The translations under genes were made by a program, and so were the position numbers. The notes below the pieces were generated by a model. The model was not told the origin of the DNA and ran no database searches. It worked only from the letters and a program-made list of their open reading frames with translations. From Chloroflexota bacterium (lineage in GTDB: Bacteria > Chloroflexota > Dehalococcoidia > GIF9 > UBA5629), in assembly GCA_026389675.1 (NCBI GenBank), contig JAPLHJ010000270.1, positions 1-13,245 on the forward strand: a stretch of 13,245 nt of DNA. Reading direction: 5' to 3'. Positions 1-6,654 of this stretch are shown in pieces. Every line of letters begins with the position of its first letter. Position 1 is the stretch's first letter.

Positions 1-348
1 ATAATTGAACGGCTCAACCAGGTTTTGCGCTCCCCATCAGGAGAGCCAACCACTTATTGGGTCGACAAGACTCCGTGCTGGGAGATGTGCCATTGCCCTG
101 CCCAAATCCGTGAAGATTGTCCGGCCACAAAGTACCAGTTTGTCCCCTGCTGGCAGATCGAAGGGACGTACTGCAAGCTCGACGACTACGGAGAAACGGG
201 CGCTGATACGAGCATATGCCAGGTCTGCCGCGTATATAAGAAATATGGCGGCGGCAAACCAATCGAATTGAAGCTATTAGGACGCGGAATTGATAGCTCG
301 TTAAAATCTCTGGAAAGGGCTGCAAACATTGACTTTACTATCCGCTAA
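1..348 (+). CDS. Cys-rich CW-motif protein, 3' part (5' end outside window)
   Basis: The reading frame is open from base 1 to the TAA at 346-348, so the gene probably begins upstream; a TTG at 25 is the only alternative start noticed and has no convincing ribosome site. The visible 115 residues carry eight cysteines in a compact pattern: PCWEMCHCP, then a CPA motif, then PCWQIEGTYC, and finally SICQVC. Paired Cys-Trp motifs with PCW and GTYC resemble the small 'two-CW' cysteine domains found alone or on sensor proteins of anaerobes; they look suited to binding a metal or Fe-S cluster, but no ligand is proven. After the cysteines comes a short tail rich in Lys and Leu. It lies just upstream of the hydrogenase operon, and a strong promoter for that operon overlaps its last codons. 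A regulatory or redox-sensing role would be inference from position only. Confidence 0.55.
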   Translation: MIERLNQVLRSPSGEPTTYWVDKTPCWEMCHCPAQIREDCPATKYQFVPCWQIEGTYCKLDDYGETGADTSICQVCRVYKKYGGGKPIELKLLGRGIDSSLKSLERAANIDFTIR

Positions 349-357
349 TAGTAGAAT
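329..357 (+). promoter_or_regulatory. Sigma70-type promoter for the hydrogenase operon
   Basis: TTGACT at 329-334 and TAGAAT at 352-357 are separated by exactly 17 bases, and each hexamer matches the consensus at 5 of 6 positions. Initiation would fall near 364, giving a leader of about 85 bases before the ATG at 450. The -35 box lies inside the last codons of the upstream Cys-rich gene. Confidence 0.6.
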
Positions 358-384
358 ATTTGTTTGGTTGTGCACTTTCACCAT

Positions 385-418
385 GGGAATGGGGTCGCTG
401 GACTTCATTCCCTTTTTT
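385..418 (+). terminator. Intrinsic terminator / possible attenuator ahead of the hydrogenase operon
   Basis: GGGAATG (385-391) pairs with CATTCCC (406-412). The interior extends the stem with two G-T wobbles and GTC/GAC (394-396 with 401-403) around a GCTG tetraloop. Six T's follow at 413-418. It could end transcription of the Cys-rich gene. Because the best promoter lies upstream of it and the first hydrogenase gene starts only 31 bases after it, it could equally act as a conditional terminator in the operon leader. Confidence 0.7.
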
Positions 419-449
419 AATGTTTATATCCTGATTTAGGAGGATTTTT

Positions 450-962
450 ATGGCAAAACAGAAGGCAGCACCCGCATCTACCACTGACACCGGGAGAGGT
501 TTCGCCGGCAGGGCATTCCAGCGCATACAGGGCATCATCGATGATACCGGCGGACAGGCAGGCGCCCCCATCCGAGTTTTGCAGCAGGCGCAGGGAATTG
601 TCGGTTACCTCCCCCCCACCGTGTTGAAGACAATCTCCAGGGATCTAAAAATACCCCTGAGTGAGTTACATGGTGTCGTCACGTTCTACAGCTTTTTCAC
701 GATGCAACCCAAAGGCAGGCACGTCATCCAGGTATGCCTGGGTACAGCCTGCTACGTGAAAGGCGGTCAGGACATACTTGATTTATTAAAGAAGGAATTT
801 GGACTGGAACCCGAGGGAATTACGCCGGATGGCAAATTCTCGCTTGAGACTGTGCGTTGCCTTGGCTGCTGCGGCCTGGCGCCGGTCATAGCTATCGGTG
901 ACGACATACACAGAAAGGTCAAACCCGGCCACGTAAAAGATATCCTGAATATGTACCATTAG
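450..962 (+). CDS. hoxE: NuoE/HoxE-like [2Fe-2S] subunit of NAD-linked hydrogenase
   Basis: This 170-residue protein belongs to the 24-kDa subunit family (NuoE, HoxE, HydC), which carries one [2Fe-2S] cluster next to the flavin subunit. The four expected ligands are all present: C96 and C101 in CLGTAC, and C137 and C141 in RCLGCCG, on a thioredoxin-like fold. The family helical domain precedes them (LQQAQGIVGYLPP around 44-56 and HGVVTFYSFF around 74-83). The first 20 or so residues are low-complexity and probably disordered. The ATG is preceded by AGGAGGAT at 438-445. The gene opens a five-gene operon, and the next ribosome site (AGGAGGT) overlaps its stop codon. NuoE-type proteins also partner NAD-dependent formate dehydrogenases and complex I, but the hydrogenase genes downstream make the Hox-type assignment the best one. 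Confidence 0.88.
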   Translation: MAKQKAAPASTTDTGRGFAGRAFQRIQGIIDDTGGQAGAPIRVLQQAQGIVGYLPPTVLKTISRDLKIPLSELHGVVTFYSFFTMQPKGRHVIQVCLGTACYVKGGQDILDLLKKEFGLEPEGITPDGKFSLETVRCLGCCGLAPVIAIGDDIHRKVKPGHVKDILNMYH

Positions 963-974
963 GAGGTAAAAGAA

Positions 975-3900
975 GTGCCTAAGATAACCTCTATTGAAGA
1001 GTTAGCCAAACTTAAAAAAACCGTGGAACCCAGGCTTAAGATCCGCGACGACGCGGATTTAAGCCATTTCAAGTCTTCCCCCGAGATTTGCATACAGCAA
1101 TGCCGCGGTATGGGCTGCACCGCCGCCGGTGGAGACAAGGTAACCGAGCTTTTCGAGGAACTACTGAAAAAGAAGGGCATGGAAAGCAAGGTGACCATAG
1201 TGCGGACTGGGTGTCTCGGCCCGTGTGAAATGGGTCCGACGGTTATCGTCAATCCTGGCGATATCCTTTACGTCAGGGTCAAGCCTGAGGATGTAAAAGA
1301 AATATTCGATAAACACATTGTGAAAGGCGAGATAGTGGAAAGGTTGGTCTACCACGATCCGACCACCAACAAAGCTATACCGGAGCGCCTCAAAATCAAT
1401 TTCCTGGCCGACCAGGAATTCCGCATCCTGCACAACAACGGAATCATCGACCCCTGGAATATCGAGGAGTACATAGCGCGCGGAGGCTATGAAGCTCTGG
1501 CCAGGGCTCTTTATAAAATGAAGCCTGACGATATACTTGAAGAGGTCAAGAAATCCGGGCTCAAGGGCAGGGGAGGCGCAGGCTTCCCCACCGCTACAAA
1601 GTGGGGCTTCCTTAAAAGTTCACCGAGCACCGTAAAATACCTCATTTGCAACGGCGACGAGGGCGATCCCGGCGCATATATGAACCGCGCCGTCCTTGAG
1701 GGCAACCCTCACTCTATCATCGAAGGCATGGCGCTGGGAGCATACGCAGTGGGCAACGTCAAACAGGGGTTCGCGTACATACGGGCGGAATATCCCCTGG
1801 CAATTGAAACTCTGAGCGCGGCCATAGCGCAGGCACGTGATTATGGCCTTCTCGGCAAAAATATCATGGGAACCGATTTTGAATTCAACCTGGATATCTT
1901 CCCGGGCGCAGGCGCTTTCGTCTGCGGCGAGGAAACGGCGCTGCTAATTTCCATCGAGGGCAAACGCGGCATGCCGCGGCAGAGGCCACCGTTCCCCTCC
2001 AACAAGGGACTTTTCGGAAAACCATCGGCCATCAACAACGTTGAAACCTGGTCAATTATCCCCAGGATTATCCGTGAGGGTGCAGATTGGTTCGCCAGCG
2101 TCGGCAGTGAAAAGAGCAAGGGCACCAAATCATTCAGCCTGGTAGGTAAAGTCAACAACGTCGGCCTTGTGGAAGTACCCCTCGGCACCAGTCTCGGCAA
2201 GATCGTCTTTGACATCGGAGGCGGCATTCCCGGAGGCAAGAAATACAAGGCCACACAGATGGGCGGACCTTCCGGCGGCGTAATTCCGATTGAACATGTC
2301 AACGTACCCGTAGACTATGAATCAGTAACCGCCCTCGGCGCCATTATGGGTTCGGGCGGCCTGGTGGTGATGGACGAAGACAGCTGCATGGTTGACGTGG
2401 CTAAATTCTTCCTGCAGTTCACCAGAGACGAATCCTGCGGCAAATGCGCGCCCTGCCGTGCCGGCATCCCCAAGCTGCTGGCATTGCTTAACAAGATCAC
2501 CAGCGGCAAAGGCACTCTTCAAGATATCGATACAATCCTGGAGCTTTCGGAGATGATCCAGAAAGCTTCAATCTGCGGCTTGGGCCAGACGGCTCCTAAC
2601 CCGGCGATTTCGACCATCCGGCATTTCAGAGAAGAGTACGAAGCGCATATCATCGATAAGAAATGCCCCGCGGCACTGTGCCAGTCACTTTTCCGGGCCC
2701 CCTGCCAGCATACTTGCCCGGTTGGTCTCGACGTGCCCGGCTATATATCTCTGATTAAAAATGATAAACCTGAGGAAGCATACAAGCTTATTATGCAGCG
2801 GTTGCCGCTGCCCATGACGGTCGGCCGTGTATGCCCGCACCCCTGTGAGAGAAAATGCCGCAGGGGACAGGTGGATCAACCTATTTCCATCCGGCACCTC
2901 AAGAGGTACGCTTCAGATTACGCTTATGAGCACGGCCTCTCGTACACACCGAAGGTCAAAGCGGCCAAAGCAGAGAAAGTAGCAGTTATCGGCGCCGGCC
3001 CTGCCGGCCTGGCTGCTGCCTGGGACCTCACGGTTGAAGGATATAAAGTGACCGTGTTCGAAGCCCTACCGGTAGCCGGCGGTATGCTGGCCGTAGGTAT
3101 TCCCGAATACAGGCTGCCGAAAGAGATTCTCAATAAAGAGATCGACAACATCAAGAAGCTGGGCATCGAGATAAAGTTGAATAGCCCGGTTAAGGATGTG
3201 GATGCCCTTTTCAAAGAGGGCTTTAAGGCAGTGTTCATTGGCATAGGCGCACATAAGGGCGATAAAATGGGCATCCCCGGCGAGGAACTCGAGGGTGTCT
3301 ACGATGCAATAGAATTCCTGCGCAACATCAACCTCGGCAAAGACACCAGAATCGGCAAGAAGGTGGCAGTTGTCGGCGGTGGCAACTCCGCTATCGACGC
3401 CGCCAGGATTGCCCTGCGCAAAGGCGCCGAAGAGGTGCACATCGTCTACCGCAGGGAAAAAGCCGACATGCCGGCCGAGGAAGAGGAAATCTCTGCGGCT
3501 GAGGAAGAAGGCATTAAGCTCCACCTCTTGACTGCCCCGGTCAAAGTTATCGGTAAGGCCGGTAAGGTAGCGGGTATCGAGTGCAACAAGATGGCCCTCG
3601 GTGATTTTGACAAGAGCGGCAGGCGCTCACCCAGGCCCATAACAGGATCCGAATATACCATCGAGATAGATACGCTTATCGAAGCCATCGGCCAGAGGCC
3701 AGATACAGACTCGCTCAAGTTAGGCAGCACTAAGACAGGCAAGGGCGGGACCCTGGTGGCGGATAAAAGGACCCTGGCAACCGACCAGAAGGGAGTTTTC
3801 GCCGGTGGCGACGCCTTCACCGGACCCTGGACCGTCATTGAAGCCATAGCATCAGGACAGCGGGCTGCTTCATCGATCAAAAGGTTCCTCAGCGGCCAGG

Positions 3901-4115
3901 ACCCCGCACCCAGGGTTGACAGGCAGGATCCCGAAGATTTCACATACTCTAACGTACCGCCAACCGATGCGGAAACCGCGGAACGCGCCAGGGTTGGCAT
4001 AGCTGAGATCAGGCTGGCAGACAGGAAGACTTCCATGAAAGAAGTAGTCATTGACTACACGGCCAAGGAAGCCAAAGAAGAATGCAGCAGATGCCTGAGA
4101 TGCGATATCGGATAG
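975..4115 (+). CDS. NuoF/HydB-type NADH:FMN module fused to GltD/NfnB-type FAD NAD(P)H oxidoreductase
   Basis: Domains in order. A thioredoxin-like [2Fe-2S] domain has C43, C48, C80 and C84. The 51-kDa NuoF core has the FMN loop GRGGAGFPTATKW (198-210), the NADH-site segment GAGAFVCGEETAL (311-323) and a [4Fe-4S] site (C488, C491, C494, C534). C564 and C569 in KKCPAALC match the metal-site motif of bifurcating HydB proteins. A GltD-like half from about 570 to 1030 has an N-terminal Cys region (C577, C581, C620, C624, C628), an FAD loop GAGPAGLAAA (673-682), a second dinucleotide loop GGGNSAIDAAR (801-811), VYRREKADMPA (824-834) as in NADPH-binding GltD/NfnB, and a closing FAD motif VFAGGDAFTGPWTVIEA (941-957). 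The end carries CSRCLRC (1037-1043). HoxF and NuoF are normally about 430-600 residues, so this is a true fusion with no internal stop. GTG start at 975, seven bases after AGGAGGT. It should give the complex two flavins and two nucleotide sites. HoxF-like, but the fusion makes that symbol misleading. Confidence 0.9.
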   Translation: MPKITSIEELAKLKKTVEPRLKIRDDADLSHFKSSPEICIQQCRGMGCTAAGGDKVTELFEELLKKKGMESKVTIVRTGCLGPCEMGPTVIVNPGDILYVRVKPEDVKEIFDKHIVKGEIVERLVYHDPTTNKAIPERLKINFLADQEFRILHNNGIIDPWNIEEYIARGGYEALARALYKMKPDDILEEVKKSGLKGRGGAGFPTATKWGFLKSSPSTVKYLICNGDEGDPGAYMNRAVLEGNPHSIIEGMALGAYAVGNVKQGFAYIRAEYPLAIETLSAAIAQARDYGLLGKNIMGTDFEFNLDIFPGAGAFVCGEETALLISIEGKRGMPRQRPPFPSNKGLFGKPSAINNVETWSIIPRIIREGADWFASVGSEKSKGTKSFSLVGKVNNVGLVEVPLGTSLGKIVFDIGGGIPGGKKYKATQMGGPSGGVIPIEHVNVPVDYESVTALGAIMGSGGLVVMDEDSCMVDVAKFFLQFTRDESCGKCAPCRAGIPKLLALLNKITSGKGTLQDIDTILELSEMIQKASICGLGQTAPNPAISTIRHFREEYEAHIIDKKCPAALCQSLFRAPCQHTCPVGLDVPGYISLIKNDKPEEAYKLIMQRLPLPMTVGRVCPHPCERKCRRGQVDQPISIRHLKRYASDYAYEHGLSYTPKVKAAKAEKVAVIGAGPAGLAAAWDLTVEGYKVTVFEALPVAGGMLAVGIPEYRLPKEILNKEIDNIKKLGIEIKLNSPVKDVDALFKEGFKAVFIGIGAHKGDKMGIPGEELEGVYDAIEFLRNINLGKDTRIGKKVAVVGGGNSAIDAARIALRKGAEEVHIVYRREKADMPAEEEEISAAEEEGIKLHLLTAPVKVIGKAGKVAGIECNKMALGDFDKSGRRSPRPITGSEYTIEIDTLIEAIGQRPDTDSLKLGSTKTGKGGTLVADKRTLATDQKGVFAGGDAFTGPWTVIEAIASGQRAASSIKRFLSGQDPAPRVDRQDPEDFTYSNVPPTDAETAERARVGIAEIRLADRKTSMKEVVIDYTAKEAKEECSRCLRCDIG

Positions 4116-4127
4116 GAGAATAGGCAA

Positions 4128-6086
4128 ATGAGTGAAATAACATTAAACATTAACGGCAAACAATGTAAGGGCAAACAGGGCGATAGTGTCCTGGATGTCT
4201 GCGTGGCCAATGGCATCGATCTTCCTACCCTGTGCCACTATAAAGGCCTCACCGATGTCGGCGCCTGCAGGATGTGCCTGGTTGAGATCGAAAAGGAAAG
4301 GAACTTCGTTCCAGCCTGCACTCATCCCGCCAGTGACGGACAGGTTGTGAAAACCAGCAACGAGAAACTTGAGAAATACCGCCGCCTCATCCTTGAACTC
4401 ATGTTTACAGAGCGAAACCACCTCTGCGCGTACTGCGTAGACAGCGGAGACTGCGAATTACAGAGCCTTGCATATAAATACCAGATGGACAACACGAGGT
4501 ACCAGTACGCCTGGCCCACCCAGGTAACCGACTCGTCAAACCCATTCATAGTCATGGACCACAACCGCTGTATCCTATGCGGAAGGTGCATCAGGACCTG
4601 CGATGAGATAACCGGCGCGCATGCCCTCGACTTCGGCAAACGCGGCTGGAAAACCAATGTTTGCGCCGATATCAATCAGCCGCTGGGCGAATCATCCTGC
4701 ATCTCCTGCGGCGGGTGTTTTCAAGCCTGCCCGACGGGAGCTATATTCTCCAAGGCCAGCGCTTACCGGGGCAAGCCTGTAGAATGCACTATGGTGGAAT
4801 CTACCGGCGCCATCTGCGGCGTCGGTTGCGATATAAAGGCCCTGGTCAAGAATAACAGGGTGGTCAGGATCGATAGCCCTGATATGACAAAGCCGCGCGG
4901 CCTCCTCTGCGAAATGGGCAGGTTCGAACCGCTTTACGATTCAGCAGAGAGGGTGATCACCCCGCTGAAGCGCAACAGCAAAGGGCAATTAGCAAGCTGC
5001 TCGTATGAAGAAGCTTTCGAAATCATCGCCAAAAAGTTTGGCGCTTCAGACAGTGTTGCAGGAATAGTCACAGGAAAGGCCAGCAGCGAGGCTCTCAAAG
5101 CCCTGGCTGAGCTCATGGATAAACTGGGCAGTAAGCTTGTAGACATCCTGGACGGCGATGACTGCCGGACAGTTTCACAGGGCATAGCCAGATTTGACAG
5201 CAAAGCCGGCCTGGATATGGAGGCCAAGCTTGAGGACATCCTCACCGCTGATTGTATAGTAGTGATCGGAGCTCACCCGACCAAATCACACCCGGTTATC
5301 GGTTCCTATATTATGCGTGCAGCTTCCAAAAACAAAGCCCAGCTTATCGTACTTGACCCGCTGCGCAACCCGTTCACATTCCGCGCCAGCGTTTGGTTGA
5401 AGCCGCCCGAGGGCAAAAAAGAGCTTACCGTGAAAGCGCTCGGCAAAGCAATCCTGGATCATGGTCTTCCCAAGACTGCCGGAGATAAAAGCAAGTTCTC
5501 GGCGGACTTCAAGGAAGTTGACGTTAAAAAAGCCGGCAAAGACCTTGGCATCGATGTCCACGATATCACCAGGGCCGGCCAGCTTTTGGCAGAATCCCAG
5601 AACAGCATTATCATTTATGGTAGCGGCATACTGGAATACAAGGATGCAGACCTGGTAGCAACGATACTTAACCTGGCTGCACTTACAAGCGAAAAACCCA
5701 GGGTTATTTCTTTGAAGCGTTATGGCAACAGCCGTGGCGCCTGGCAACTTGGACTGGGTAATCCCAAAGGTCCGGTAGCATCGGATTTAGCCAAAGGCAA
5801 GGCCAAAGGGCTTTACCTGCTGCTGGCTGATGATCTGACAGAGTCTCAGGCTCTCACCGACAGCATTAAAGGAGTTGAATTCACGGTAGTTCAGGCCAGT
5901 TACTTCTCACCTGCTACCGCCAAGGCAGATATCGTCCTACCTTCACTGCTCTGGACTGAATCGAAAGGCAGTTACACAACCCTGGACGGCGTAAGCAAGA
6001 AAACTGCGCCTTTGGTAAAAGCACCTGCAGATATCAAGACAGATGCCGATACTTTGCAAGAAGTTGCGAGGCACCTGAAAAAATAA
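4128..6086 (+). CDS. HoxU/NuoG-like multi-cluster Fe-S subunit with molybdopterin-type C-terminal domain
   Basis: The N-terminal 210 residues are a complete HoxU: a [2Fe-2S] site (C36, C47, C50, C64), a His-Cys [4Fe-4S] site (H98, C100, C103, C109, followed by ELQ) and two ferredoxin-type [4Fe-4S] sites (C148, C151, C154, C158; C191, C194, C197, C201). A further 440 residues resemble the NuoG/formate-dehydrogenase molybdopterin fold, starting with an Fe-S segment GAICGVGC and PRGLLCEMGRF. That segment has C230, C234 and C261, but the usual first Cys is glycine at 227; C220 might substitute. No Cys, Sec or Ser molybdenum ligand context is recognisable, so the tail is probably structural as in NuoG. 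NuoG is usually longer, and classical HoxU stops near 240. AGGAG (4114-4118) overlaps the previous stop. The role is to wire the hydrogenase to the NAD(P)-reactive subunits. Confidence 0.85.
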   Translation: MSEITLNINGKQCKGKQGDSVLDVCVANGIDLPTLCHYKGLTDVGACRMCLVEIEKERNFVPACTHPASDGQVVKTSNEKLEKYRRLILELMFTERNHLCAYCVDSGDCELQSLAYKYQMDNTRYQYAWPTQVTDSSNPFIVMDHNRCILCGRCIRTCDEITGAHALDFGKRGWKTNVCADINQPLGESSCISCGGCFQACPTGAIFSKASAYRGKPVECTMVESTGAICGVGCDIKALVKNNRVVRIDSPDMTKPRGLLCEMGRFEPLYDSAERVITPLKRNSKGQLASCSYEEAFEIIAKKFGASDSVAGIVTGKASSEALKALAELMDKLGSKLVDILDGDDCRTVSQGIARFDSKAGLDMEAKLEDILTADCIVVIGAHPTKSHPVIGSYIMRAASKNKAQLIVLDPLRNPFTFRASVWLKPPEGKKELTVKALGKAILDHGLPKTAGDKSKFSADFKEVDVKKAGKDLGIDVHDITRAGQLLAESQNSIIIYGSGILEYKDADLVATILNLAALTSEKPRVISLKRYGNSRGAWQLGLGNPKGPVASDLAKGKAKGLYLLLADDLTESQALTDSIKGVEFTVVQASYFSPATAKADIVLPSLLWTESKGSYTTLDGVSKKTAPLVKAPADIKTDADTLQEVARHLKK

Positions 6087-6106
6087 AGCCCGCAAGGAGT
6101 GTACAA

Positions 6107-6643
6107 ATGGCGAAAGTAAAAGTAGCTACGGTTTGGTTAGAATCATGCGCAGGATGTCACATGTCGTTCCTGGATGTTGACGAATTCATAATCGACCTGA
6201 CGAAACTGGTAGAGTTTCGCAGGAGCCCGATAACTGATATAAAGGATTTCACTCCTGTTACAGTCGGCATAGTTGAGGGCTCGGTAGGAAATGAAGAGGA
6301 AAAAGAGGTGATCGAAGAGCTGCGCCGAAATTGCCAGATACTGATGGCGTTGGGCGATTGCGCATGCTTTGGCGGTGTTTGCGCGATGCGCAACACTTTA
6401 AACAAGGAGGACGTGCTGAAGCGTGCCTACATAGACACTCCGAGCACGTATAACGGTAAAATTCCGGTTTCACCCGGTGTACCGGCATTGCTCGATAAGG
6501 TTTATCCGGCAAATCAAATAGTTAAAGTAGATTGCTATGTGCCGGGCTGTCCGCCTGAACCTGAGGCAATTAAATACGGCCTGACCGAATTGCTGGCCGG
6601 CAGGATACCGGTAGTACCCAGCAATATAATGCGCTTTGATTAA
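6107..6643 (+). CDS. hoxY: [NiFe]-hydrogenase small subunit, HoxY type (group 3d-like)
   Basis: The 178-residue protein has the short, soluble form of the small subunit, with no signal peptide or twin-arginine motif. The proximal [4Fe-4S] ligands are all visible: C14 and C17 in ESCAGCHMSFLD, C85 in ALGDCACFGG and C148 in VPGCPPEPEA. The CHMSFLDVDE signature is typical of HoxY in bidirectional NAD-linked hydrogenases. There is no C-terminal domain for medial and distal clusters, so electrons leave through one cluster to the HoxU-like partner. It starts 20 bases after the upstream gene behind AAGGAG (6094-6099) and is followed 11 bases later by the large subunit. An F420- or Mvh-type (group 3a/3c) identity is less likely given the HoxU/HoxF context. 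Confidence 0.92.
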   Translation: MAKVKVATVWLESCAGCHMSFLDVDEFIIDLTKLVEFRRSPITDIKDFTPVTVGIVEGSVGNEEEKEVIEELRRNCQILMALGDCACFGGVCAMRNTLNKEDVLKRAYIDTPSTYNGKIPVSPGVPALLDKVYPANQIVKVDCYVPGCPPEPEAIKYGLTELLAGRIPVVPSNIMRFD

Positions 6644-6654
6644 AGAGGTGAAAT

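Noticed and set aside
5..271. Overlapping frame in the first 270 bases
   Set aside because: It is an alternative frame of the Cys-rich gene; the frame with the repeated CW motifs is clearly the coding one.
3446..4051. Long antisense open frames inside the NuoF-GltD gene
   Set aside because: They mirror the strongly conserved coding frame on the other strand, carry no recognisable motifs and have no ribosome sites.
4128..6086. Active molybdenum or selenocysteine formate dehydrogenase
   Set aside because: No Cys, Sec or in-frame TGA at a recognisable Mo-ligand site; one Fe-S ligand of the family motif is missing.
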